64,000 nucleotides of DNA from assembly GCF_000720255.1 (NCBI RefSeq), contig NZ_JOJE01000003.1, forward strand, positions 62,001-126,000, in the 5' to 3' direction. Below the pieces are notes generated by a model, which was given only the letters and a program-made list of their open reading frames with translations, was not told where the DNA came from and made no database searches. This document shows, one piece after another, positions 34,883 to 42,196 of the stretch. Position 1 is the stretch's first letter. Each line of letters begins with the position of its first letter. This stretch comes from Streptomyces griseus subsp. griseus. GTDB taxonomy: Bacteria; Actinomycetota; Actinomycetes; Streptomycetales; Streptomycetaceae. Made by a program: the position numbers and the translations under genes.

Positions 34883-35659
34883 TCATGCGCGGGCGTACCG
34901 GCGTACGGCGAGCGGTGCGAACACCGCCAGTAGTACGGCGCACCAGGCCAGCGAACCGGCGACGGGGTGCGCGACCGGCCAGGAGGCGCCGTCGGGTACC
35001 GGCGCGTTGCCGAAGAGGTCGCGCAGGGCCGTGGCCACCGCGCTGAGCGGGTTCCACTCCGCCAGCGTGCGCAGCCAGCCGGGCAGGTTGTCCGTGGGGA
35101 TGTAGGCGTTGGACAGCAGCGGCAGCATGAAGGTCGCGCTGCCGAGCTGGCCGGCCGCCTCCTCGCTCTTCGTCAGCAGGCCGAGGAAGATTCCGATCCA
35201 GGTGCAGGCGAACCGGAACAGCAGCAGCAGGGCCACGGCACCCAGGGCCGCCGTCGCCGACCCTTCGACGCGCCAGCCCACCGCGAGCCCCACCAGCAGG
35301 AACGGCACGATCCCGGCCGCCGTGACGATGGTGTCGGCGACCGCCTGCCCGAGCGGCACGGCCGCCCGGCTCACCGGCAGGGTGCGCAGCCGGTCCGTCA
35401 CCCCGCGGTGGACGTCCTGCGCCGACTGGAACATCCCGGTCATGATCCCGTTGGCCGCGGTCGCGACCAGCAGCCCCGGGACGAGGAACGCGCGGTACTC
35501 GGCGCCGGGCATCGCGAGGGCGCTGCCGAAGACGTAGCCGAAGAACAGCAGCATGGTGATCGGCATGGTCTGGGTGAGGATCACCAGGGCCGGGTTGTTG
35601 CGGACGCGCAGCAGCTGGCGGCCCAGCATGGCCGTGCCGTCGAAGGCGAGGGTGCTCAT
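34883..35659 (-). CDS. ABC-2-type multidrug exporter permease (DrrB-like)
   Basis: 258 residues with six predicted helices. It has the DrrB/NodJ-like segments RNNPALVILTQTMPITMLLFFGYVFG, FLVPGLLVATAANGIMTGMFQSAQDVHRGVTDRLRTLPVSR and the late GWLRTLAEWNPLSAVATALRDLFGN. Its start overlaps the stop of the ATPase gene by 4 bp. Together they form a two-gene drug-type exporter under the divergent TetR. Confidence 0.93.
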   Translation of the reverse strand: MSTLAFDGTAMLGRQLLRVRNNPALVILTQTMPITMLLFFGYVFGSALAMPGAEYRAFLVPGLLVATAANGIMTGMFQSAQDVHRGVTDRLRTLPVSRAAVPLGQAVADTIVTAAGIVPFLLVGLAVGWRVEGSATAALGAVALLLLFRFACTWIGIFLGLLTKSEEAAGQLGSATFMLPLLSNAYIPTDNLPGWLRTLAEWNPLSAVATALRDLFGNAPVPDGASWPVAHPVAGSLAWCAVLLAVFAPLAVRRYARA

Positions 35660-36600
35660 ACGGCGACCTCCTGGTCGGCGGTGAGGCGCAGGAACACCTC
35701 GTCGAGGGTCGGGGGACGCAGGGTCGCGTCCAGCAACGGCACGCCCGCGGCGTCGAGTTCGCGCACCAGACGGGGGAGGGTGAGCGTGGAGTCCCGGGTG
35801 ACCGCGCCGACGGCCGCCCGCTCGTGGTCGAACGTCGGCTCGGTGCCGGTGAGCTGGTCGAGCACGCCCGCCGCCTGGGTGAGGACGTCCGGGTCCGCTA
35901 CGACCACCTCGGCGTAGGAGCCGATGAGCGCCTTGAGTTCACGGGGCGATCCGGTGTGCGCGACTCGGCCGGAGTCCACCAGGGCGATGTCGTCGGCGAG
36001 CTGGTCGGCCTCCTCCAGGTACTGGGTGGTCAGCAGGACCGTGGTGCCGTCCTGCTTGAGCTCCCGGACGGCGTCCCAGATGTCGCTGCGGCTGGCCGGG
36101 TCGAGGCCGGTCGTGGGCTCGTCGAGGAAGAGCACCTCGGGGCGGCGGATCAGGCTCGCCGCGAGGTCGAGGCGGCGCCGCATACCGCCCGAGTAGGTGG
36201 ATGCCGGCCGGTCGGCGGCCTCGGTGAGCCCGAAGCGCGCCAGCAGCTCCGTGGCCCGCCCGCCGGGGTCGCGGGTCCGGTGCAGACGGGCGAACAGGCG
36301 CAGGTTCTGGCGGCCGGTGAGGTCGCCGTCGACCGATGCGTACTGCCCGGTCACAGCGATGGCCCCGCGGACGGCTGCCGCCTCCCGGACGAGGTCGTAC
36401 CCGGCGATCCGAGCCGACCCCGCGTCGGGCCGCAGCAGTGTCGTCAGCAGGCGTACGGCCGTGGTCTTGCCCGCCCCGTTCGGCCCGAGGAGCCCGCAGA
36501 CGGTGCCCCGCTGAACCGCGAGATCCAGGCCGCGCAGGGCGCGAACCTCCCCGAAACGCTTCTCCAGGCCTTCACTAAGTACAGCGTACGTAGAAGTCAT
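35656..36600 (-). CDS. ABC exporter ATP-binding protein (DrrA-like)
   Basis: 314 residues from ATG 36600. It has Walker A GPNGAGKTTAVR, the Q-loop YASVDGDLTGRQNL, signature YSGGMRRRLDLAASL, Walker B EVLFLDEPTTGLD, H-loop TTQYLEEAD, and the DrrA C-terminal domain (PPTLDEVFLRLTAD). The start codon lies between the two arms of the palindromic operator, so repressor binding would cover both the promoter and the start. Confidence 0.94.
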   Translation of the reverse strand: MTSTYAVLSEGLEKRFGEVRALRGLDLAVQRGTVCGLLGPNGAGKTTAVRLLTTLLRPDAGSARIAGYDLVREAAAVRGAIAVTGQYASVDGDLTGRQNLRLFARLHRTRDPGGRATELLARFGLTEAADRPASTYSGGMRRRLDLAASLIRRPEVLFLDEPTTGLDPASRSDIWDAVRELKQDGTTVLLTTQYLEEADQLADDIALVDSGRVAHTGSPRELKALIGSYAEVVVADPDVLTQAAGVLDQLTGTEPTFDHERAAVGAVTRDSTLTLPRLVRELDAAGVPLLDATLRPPTLDEVFLRLTADQEVAV

Positions 36601-36632
36601 GGGTCGACCATAGCGCACTACGTACGCTGTAC
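36579..36632. promoter_or_regulatory. TetR-type operator between exporter and regulator
   Basis: A 15-bp arm GTACAGCGTACGTAG (36579-36593) and its exact reverse complement (36618-36632), 24 bp apart. Each arm contains the sub-palindrome CGTACG or ACGT-rich steps, so two dimers could bind. It covers the 5' end of the exporter ATPase gene and the space before tetR. Confidence 0.85.
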
Positions 36633-36663
36633 GTAACTAGGATGGAGGCCGAGGTGATGATCG

Positions 36664-37377
36664 ATGGCGGGCCGAGCGGCCGTACCCGAAGTGATCTGGG
36701 CCCGTCGCGAGCGGACGGGCCGGGGGCCGAAGCCCGCGTACACGCGGGCGGACATCGCGGCGGCGGCCGTGCGGATCGCCGACGCGGAGGGCCTGGACGC
36801 GGTGTCGATGCGGCACGTCGCGGCGGAACTGGGCTGCGGAACGATGTCCCTGTACAACTACGTCCCCCGCAAGGAGGACCTGTACGAGCTGATGGTGGAC
36901 GCCGTCAGCGGCGAGCACGAGCTGTGGGAGCCGAGCGGGGACTGGCGCGCTGACGTCATGCGGATCGCCCACCAGACACGCGCGCTGATGCACCGCCACA
37001 CCTGGATGTCCCGACTGATGTCCTCGCTCTACGGCTTCAGCCCGAACGCCCTGCGCTATCTCGAACACTGCATGGCCTGCCTCGACCCGTTGGAGGCGCC
37101 CCACGGCACGAAGATGGAGCTGCTGGCGATGGTCAACGGGTGCGTGACGGTGTACGTCTCGAACGAACTGGCCGTCGCCGAGCGCACCCGGTCACTGCCG
37201 TGGTCGGACGAGGAGGAGCAGGCGGTGCGGATCGCCTACCTGGGATCCCAGATCGCCTCGGGGGCGTACCCGAGGCTGGCCGCCGCCTTCATGGAGGACG
37301 CGGGGCCCATCGATCTGGAGGCGGTCTTCGAGCGGATGCTGGGGCGGGTGCTCGACGGGTTCGAGCCACGGGCGTGA
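36664..37377 (+). CDS. TetR/AcrR-family regulator (TetR_C_1 type)
   Basis: 237 residues. The HTH is YTRADIAAAAVRIADAEGLDAVSMRHVAAELGCGTMSLYNYVPRKEDLYELMVD (about residues 26-80). The C-terminal part is of the tetracycline-repressor C-domain kind (DWRADVMRIAHQTRALMHRHTWM). A GAGGCCGAGG stretch lies before the ATG. It is divergent from the DrrAB-like exporter with a strong palindrome between; repression relieved by an exported drug is the likely logic. Confidence 0.92.
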   Translation: MAGRAAVPEVIWARRERTGRGPKPAYTRADIAAAAVRIADAEGLDAVSMRHVAAELGCGTMSLYNYVPRKEDLYELMVDAVSGEHELWEPSGDWRADVMRIAHQTRALMHRHTWMSRLMSSLYGFSPNALRYLEHCMACLDPLEAPHGTKMELLAMVNGCVTVYVSNELAVAERTRSLPWSDEEEQAVRIAYLGSQIASGAYPRLAAAFMEDAGPIDLEAVFERMLGRVLDGFEPRA

Positions 37378-37390
37378 CGGCCGAGTACAC

Positions 37391-38527
37391 CTAGAGCAAG
37401 GCGAACTGCCCCTCCGGGCCCTCCTCGTGGTGGTCCAGGACGGTGGCAGGGTGGCGCGCCGAGTCCGGGGGCGGCAGCACACCCGCCTCGCGCAGGTCCG
37501 CCGCCGTGACGGGGTCGGTCAGCGGCGTCTCCTCCTGCTGCGGGCGCAGTTCCGACAGCAGGGCCAGCACCGTGATCAGCTCAAGGAGTTCCGACGTCCA
37601 CGCCTGCGGCCAGGTCGTCGGCCGGATCGCCCGGAGCGTGCCCGGTTCCGCCGGGGCCGTCCTGGTCGCGAACCACTGTTCCAGCACTTTTGCACCGCCC
37701 ACCGCGAAGTCCCACGCCTGAGGCGGCACCGGCGAGATCCGGCCCTCGTCGAGGTGCAGGGCCTCCTCCTCGGGGTCGTAGTGGAGGGTGTGGGGAAAGG
37801 CGGGCAGGGGAGCGCGGACGTACGGGCGGCGGCCGCCGGGGAGTTTGGGGCGGGCGCCGTCGCGGCGCAGCAGCCAGAGGATGCGGCGGCCCCTCTCCAC
37901 CCCCCGCGCCCACAGGCCGGGGTCCCGGGTGAGGGGCACGGTGGTGTCGGGGCGGGCGGCGGCCAGGGTCCAGGCCAGGAAGTCCACCGGATCGGGGGAG
38001 TGGCCCAGGTGCTCCAGAAGACCCGGGGCCAGGTTCGGTTCCTGGCCGCCGGGGCGGCGGTACAGGGGGCGGATACGGGCCGGGCGCAGGAGGGGGACCA
38101 GGGAGGTGACGAGGAGGGGCGCGTCCGGCGCCTCCAGTACGAAGATCTGGTGCTCGTCCGCCACCCGCCACAGCTCGGGCCGGGCCGCGTCGATCAGACG
38201 GTGGTCGGGGATGAGCCACTGTTCGTCGAAGGGGGCGGCCAGGACCCGTACCGGGTCGGGGCAGGGGCCCGAGGCGCGGGCCAGCCGTTCCGTGCCGGCG
38301 GACCGGCCCGGCAGCTGTGCCACGGCGGTGTGCAGGGTGCGTGCGCGTGAGGGCTCGAAGAGAGTCTCGCGGTCTGGGCCCTCGGCCTTCAACAGGGCGT
38401 CCCAGCGGGCCTTGAGGGAGGCCGGCTCGGGGCCCGTCGGCCAGCCCCGGCCGAGCCGTGGGGGTGCGACGGACCACGGCATGAGGTCCGCCAGCGGCGG
38501 AGCGTCGTCGTGCGTCACGCTGGGCAT
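37391..38527 (-). CDS. stand-alone type ISP restriction/modification C-terminal-domain protein
   Basis: 378 residues from ATG 38527. It lacks any helicase, nuclease or methyltransferase motif. Segments LYRRPGGQEPNLAPGL, RRPYVRAPLPAFPHTLHYDPEEEALHLDEGRISPVPPQAWDF and GGAKVLEQWFATRT match the C-terminal specificity domain of type ISP enzymes (LlaBIII/LlaGI). The N-terminus (PLADLMPWSVAPPRLGRGWPTGP) holds no enzyme motif I know. In Streptomyces such proteins are usually labelled type ISP restriction/modification enzyme. A DNA-binding or specificity role without cutting is inference. Confidence 0.8.
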   Translation of the reverse strand: MPSVTHDDAPPLADLMPWSVAPPRLGRGWPTGPEPASLKARWDALLKAEGPDRETLFEPSRARTLHTAVAQLPGRSAGTERLARASGPCPDPVRVLAAPFDEQWLIPDHRLIDAARPELWRVADEHQIFVLEAPDAPLLVTSLVPLLRPARIRPLYRRPGGQEPNLAPGLLEHLGHSPDPVDFLAWTLAAARPDTTVPLTRDPGLWARGVERGRRILWLLRRDGARPKLPGGRRPYVRAPLPAFPHTLHYDPEEEALHLDEGRISPVPPQAWDFAVGGAKVLEQWFATRTAPAEPGTLRAIRPTTWPQAWTSELLELITVLALLSELRPQQEETPLTDPVTAADLREAGVLPPPDSARHPATVLDHHEEGPEGQFALL

Positions 38528-38553
38528 CGTACGACGGGGTCCGGAGCGGCGGG

Positions 38554-39303
38554 TCACGTGGCGTCGAGCGTGACCGTGAAGGAGAAACGGTCGCCCCGGT
38601 AGTGGATGACGGCCACGTCCAACGGGCGCCCGTCGGCGTCGTACGTGACGCCCGTGTAGTGCAGGATCGGGCTCAGCAGGGGGACCTGGAGCAACCGGGC
38701 CGTCTCCGGGTCGGCGAGACGGGCCTCGACCGTGTCCGTGATGCGGCTGATGTCCACCCCGACGACGTCCCGCAGCACCTTCGTCATCGGCCAGCGGGCC
38801 AGGTCGTCCAGGTCGACGCGGGCGGCGATCTCGGGGCGGACGTAGTTGCGGGCGTGGTTGGTCGGCTCGCCGGTCTTCTCGTCGCTGCGCAGCCGGTGGT
38901 ACGTCGCCACCTCGCCGAGGTCCGGGAAGTACTCGGCGAGTTCGGACGGGACGGGGGCCGTGGCGTGATCGAGGAGGCGCGTCGTCATGCCGGACTGCTG
39001 GGCGACGATCGCGTCCACCGAGCCCAGGAGGCGGACCGGGGCCCCGCGCCGGACCCCCGGCTCGATGAACGTGCCGCGCCTGCGGTGCCGGCTGATCAGC
39101 CCCTCGTCCTCCAACTCCTTCAGGGCCTGCCGCATGGTCAGCACGCTCACCCCGTAGTGACCCGCCAACTGCTCCTCGGTGGGCAGCCGCAGCGGGTCCC
39201 GGGGCGAGCGGCCGAGTATCGACGCGCGCAGCGACTGCGACACCTGGTACCAGAGCGGCAGCTTGCGGTTGAGGACGATGGAGTCCGGGGCGAAGGAGGT
39301 CAC
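38554..39303 (-). CDS. GntR/HutC-family regulator with UTRA domain
   Basis: 249 residues from GTG 39303; an in-frame ATG at 39369 would overlap hmgA. The HTH is PLWYQVSQSLRASILGRS ... LPTEEQLAGHYGVSVLTMRQALKELEDEGLISRHRRRGTFI. The UTRA ligand domain ends HYTGVTYDADGRPLDVAVIHYRGDRFSFTVTLDA. It follows hmgA by 26 bp on the same strand, so it probably responds to a tyrosine or homogentisate catabolite and controls this operon. That link rests on position only. Confidence 0.9.
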   Translation of the reverse strand: MTSFAPDSIVLNRKLPLWYQVSQSLRASILGRSPRDPLRLPTEEQLAGHYGVSVLTMRQALKELEDEGLISRHRRRGTFIEPGVRRGAPVRLLGSVDAIVAQQSGMTTRLLDHATAPVPSELAEYFPDLGEVATYHRLRSDEKTGEPTNHARNYVRPEIAARVDLDDLARWPMTKVLRDVVGVDISRITDTVEARLADPETARLLQVPLLSPILHYTGVTYDADGRPLDVAVIHYRGDRFSFTVTLDAT

Positions 39304-39329
39304 GGGCCATCCGTACCGGCAGGGATACC

Positions 39330-40658
39330 TCAGGGCAAGAGGCGGAAGTGCCGTTCGAGGCCCTGCCACACGTCGTCGTAGTGCTGTTGCAGGTGGTCCG
39401 CGCGGGCCGCGTGCGGGGTGAGGGCGATGGGCCAGCGGGTCTCGAACATGAACGCCAGGCCGTCGTCGACCTTCTGGGGCCTCAGCTCGGCGGCGCTCGC
39501 CCGGTCGAACGTCTCCCGGTCCGGGCCGTGCGCCGACATCATGTTGTGCAGCGAGCCGCCGCCCGGCACGAAGCCGCCCTCTCCGGCCGTCTTGGCGTCG
39601 TAGGCGCCCTCGATCAGGCCCATGTACTCACTCATCACGTTCCGGTGGAAGTACGGCGGCCGGAAGGTGTCCTCGCCCACCAGCCAGCGCGGCGCGAAGA
39701 CCACGAAGTCCACGCCCGCGAGACCGGGAGTGTCCGACGGCGACGTCAGTACCGTGAAGATCGACGGGTCGGGATGGTCGTAGGAGATGGACCCGATCAC
39801 GTTGAAGCGGCGCAGGTCGTACACATAGGGGACGTGGTTGCCGTGCCAGGCGACGACGTCCAGCGGGGAGTGGTCGTAGTGGGCCGACCAAAGGTTGCCG
39901 CAGAACTTGTTCACCACCTCCACCGGCCCCTCCACGTCCTCGTACGCGGCGACCGGCGCGCGGAAGTCGCGGGCGCTCGCGAGACCGTTGGCGCCGATCG
40001 GGCCGAGGTCGGGGAGGCGGAAGGGGGCGCCGTAGTTCTCGCAGACGTAGCCGCGGGCCGTTCGGTCCAGGAGGTCGACGCGGAAGCGGACCCCGCGCGG
40101 GATGAGGGCCACCTCGCCCGGCTCCGCGTGCAGCAGGCCGAACTCCGTGCGCAGCAGCAGTCCGCCGCGTTCGGGCACGATCAGCAGCTCGCCGTCGGCG
40201 TCGCTGAAGACCCGGTCCATGGAGGCGTCGGCGTGGTACAGGTGCACGGCCATCCCGGTGCGCTGGGTGGCGTCGCCGTTGCCGCCGAGGGTCCACAGCC
40301 CGGCGAGGAAGTCCGTGCCGGCCGTCGGCTCGGGCAGGGGGTTCCAGCGCAGCCGGTTCGGGTCCGGGACCGACTCCGTGAAGGGCGCCGTGCGGACCCG
40401 GCCGTGGTGCGTGTGCGTGAACGCGGGGTGCGCGGCCGACGGGCGGATCCGGTACAGCCAGGAGCGGCGGTTGTGGGCGCGGGGCTCGGTGAACGCCGTT
40501 CCGCTGAGCTGCTCCGCGTACAGGCCGAGGGGGGCGCGCTGGGGTGAGTTGCGGCTCTCGGGGAGGGCGCCCGGGACGGCTTCGGAACTGTGCTCGTTGC
40601 CGAAACCGGAGAGGTACGTCAGCCCCTCGGCCGTCTTCCGCGCGTCCCCGCTGCCCAT
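39330..40658 (-). CDS. hmgA: homogentisate 1,2-dioxygenase
   Basis: 442 residues from ATG 40658 with AAGGGA upstream. The start [29 protein letters not shown] is diagnostic for HmgA. The iron site is in the C-terminal half: [23 protein letters not shown] (His and Glu ligands) and [23 protein letters not shown] (His). It opens the homogentisate ring to maleylacetoacetate in tyrosine/phenylalanine catabolism. The later enzymes of that pathway are not next to it, as is usual in streptomycetes. Confidence 0.97.
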   Translation of the reverse strand: MGSGDARKTAEGLTYLSGFGNEHSSEAVPGALPESRNSPQRAPLGLYAEQLSGTAFTEPRAHNRRSWLYRIRPSAAHPAFTHTHHGRVRTAPFTESVPDPNRLRWNPLPEPTAGTDFLAGLWTLGGNGDATQRTGMAVHLYHADASMDRVFSDADGELLIVPERGGLLLRTEFGLLHAEPGEVALIPRGVRFRVDLLDRTARGYVCENYGAPFRLPDLGPIGANGLASARDFRAPVAAYEDVEGPVEVVNKFCGNLWSAHYDHSPLDVVAWHGNHVPYVYDLRRFNVIGSISYDHPDPSIFTVLTSPSDTPGLAGVDFVVFAPRWLVGEDTFRPPYFHRNVMSEYMGLIEGAYDAKTAGEGGFVPGGGSLHNMMSAHGPDRETFDRASAAELRPQKVDDGLAFMFETRWPIALTPHAARADHLQQHYDDVWQGLERHFRLLP

Positions 40659-40820
40659 GATGGCTCCCTTGCCGTCCCGATTCCTATGCATCACCGTAGG
40701 ATTGCGGTTTCCCGGGCGCAAGAGGCGCGGGTGATCTCCTCACCGAGGACGACGGGGACGCGGTGAGAACCCGACCACAGGGGGATCCGGGCGGCCGAAG
40801 AGGTGTTCTAGGCTCCCCGC

Positions 40821-41408
40821 ATGTCGAGGACGCGGGGGTTCGTCGCCGCGCTCGCGGTCTGTGTCCTGATGGTGACCGGATCCGCGGGCTGCGCTTCCAG
40901 TGATGCCTACGGGCAGAGTGGCAACGGGCAGTCATCGGTGCCGGCGGGCAAGCTGCTCGACGACACCGACCAGGACGGGCACCGGCTGCGGGAGGTGGAC
41001 GAGAAGGGCGCCCCGCGCGTGGCCATGGAGGTCCAGCCCGACAACGACGGCAGCTGGGACGTGCGGCTGACCGTCACCGACTTCCGCTTCTCACCGGCCG
41101 GTACGGCGGCCGAGGCCGTGGCCGGACGGGGAGTCGTCGGTCTCTTCGTGGACGGCCGCCCCGTCGCCACCCTGCGCGGACCGGACCACCGCCTCGCGGC
41201 CGGCTACCTCCCGCACGGCACCCACCACGTCACCGTGCGCCTGTACGCCGACGACGACACGGCGTGGGCCGTGGACGGCGAACCCGTCGAGTGCACGGCG
41301 GACATCACCGCGTCGGCACCCGAGCCGACGCCCACGGTGAGTACCGAGGCCGCTTCGCCGCGTACTGGGGGGCGAGGTTCCCCGGACCGCGGCGGAGAGG
41401 CATCATGA
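40821..41408 (+). CDS. secreted lipoprotein, unknown function
   Basis: 195 residues. A signal peptide with lipobox VTGSAGC (Cys24) predicts a diacylglycerol-anchored lipoprotein. The body (LLDDTDQDGHRLREVDEKGAPRVAMEVQPD ... WDVRLTVTDFRFSP) is beta-rich. A Thr/Pro-rich tail follows. I do not recognise a domain. The stop overlaps the start of a TetR gene (ATGA), so the two are co-translated. Confidence 0.75.
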   Translation: MSRTRGFVAALAVCVLMVTGSAGCASSDAYGQSGNGQSSVPAGKLLDDTDQDGHRLREVDEKGAPRVAMEVQPDNDGSWDVRLTVTDFRFSPAGTAAEAVAGRGVVGLFVDGRPVATLRGPDHRLAAGYLPHGTHHVTVRLYADDDTAWAVDGEPVECTADITASAPEPTPTVSTEAASPRTGGRGSPDRGGEAS

Positions 41409-42022
41409 AGCCCGTGCCCCACGCGACATCGCTACGCCGCGCGCCCGTGCAGCGGCGCAGCGCCGAACGCCTGACCAGAATCCTCGACGCCTGCGCGGAC
41501 CTCCTCGACGAGGTCGGCTACGACGCCCTGAGCACCCGCGCGGTGGCGTTGCGGGCCGGTGTCCCCATCGGCTCGGTGTACCGCTTCTTCGGCAACAAGC
41601 GCGCGATGGCCGACGCGCTGGCCCAGCGCAACCTGGAGCGCTACACCGAGCGCGTCAACGAGCGTCTGGGAGGGGCCCGGCCGGGGGACTGGCGGGCGGC
41701 CGTGGACGCCGTGCTCGACGAGTACCTGGCGATGAAGCGCACCGCGCCCGGGTTCTCGCTCGTCGACTTCGGCAACCAGATTCCGGTCGGCGCCCGGGAC
41801 GGCGAACCCAACCACCGCGTCGCCGACCGCCTGACCGACCTGCTCTCCGCCTATCTCGACCGGGACCCCGACGACGACATGCGACGCACCTTCCTCATCG
41901 CCGTCGAGACCGCAGACACCCTCGTGCACCTGTCCTTCCGGGTGGCCCCTGAGGGCGACGAGAAGATCATCGCCGAGACACGCGAGCTGCTGCGGGCTTA
42001 TCTGGCGCGGGTGCTGGACTGA
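41405..42022 (+). CDS. TetR-family regulator
   Basis: 205 residues from ATG 41405. HTH: RSAERLTRILDACADLLDEVGYDALSTRAVALRAGVPIGSVYRFFGNKRAMADALAQRNLERY. The C-terminal domain is of the TetR_C_17-like type (FSLVDFGNQIPVGARDGEPNHRVADRL). It shares an ATGA overlap with the lipoprotein gene. The operator is not evident upstream of 40821, and its targets are unknown. Confidence 0.92.
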   Translation: MKPVPHATSLRRAPVQRRSAERLTRILDACADLLDEVGYDALSTRAVALRAGVPIGSVYRFFGNKRAMADALAQRNLERYTERVNERLGGARPGDWRAAVDAVLDEYLAMKRTAPGFSLVDFGNQIPVGARDGEPNHRVADRLTDLLSAYLDRDPDDDMRRTFLIAVETADTLVHLSFRVAPEGDEKIIAETRELLRAYLARVLD

Positions 42023-42035
42023 ATTCGGGCGGCGC

Positions 42036-42110
42036 AAGCTCCAGGGGCTTCGGGCTCCAGGGGCTCCGGGCTCTGGGTCCCCGGGCTCCGGGCCCCCGGG
42101 GCTCCGGGTC
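42036..42110. repeat. degenerate GGGCTCCGG-type low-complexity repeat
   Basis: About seven imperfect copies of GGGCTCCRG and GGGCTTCGG in 75 bp between a TetR gene and the molybdoenzyme gene. There is no coding potential and no perfect hairpin with a T tract. It may act as a diffuse terminator. Confidence 0.7.
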
Positions 42111-42133
42111 CGACAAGGTCTCCCCTCCGTCCG

Positions 42134-42148
42134 TACCGGTCGGTATGC
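42134..42148. promoter_or_regulatory. TACCG-GT-CGGTA palindrome with -10-like TATGCT
   Basis: TACCGGTCGGTA (42134-42145) is a 5-bp-arm inverted repeat overlapping TATGCT (42143-42148), 49 nt before the molybdoenzyme start. It shares the CCGGTCRGTATG core with the site at 54149. Confidence 0.4.
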
Positions 42149-42196
42149 TCGCCCCAGCCCGTGCGTCATCGTCGCCGCCATCCTCCGGGAGGACCC

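Noticed and set aside
42036..42110. Low-complexity repeat considered as an attachment site or mobile-element scar
   Set aside because: No direct repeats flanking a gene block and no integrase or transposase in the window.
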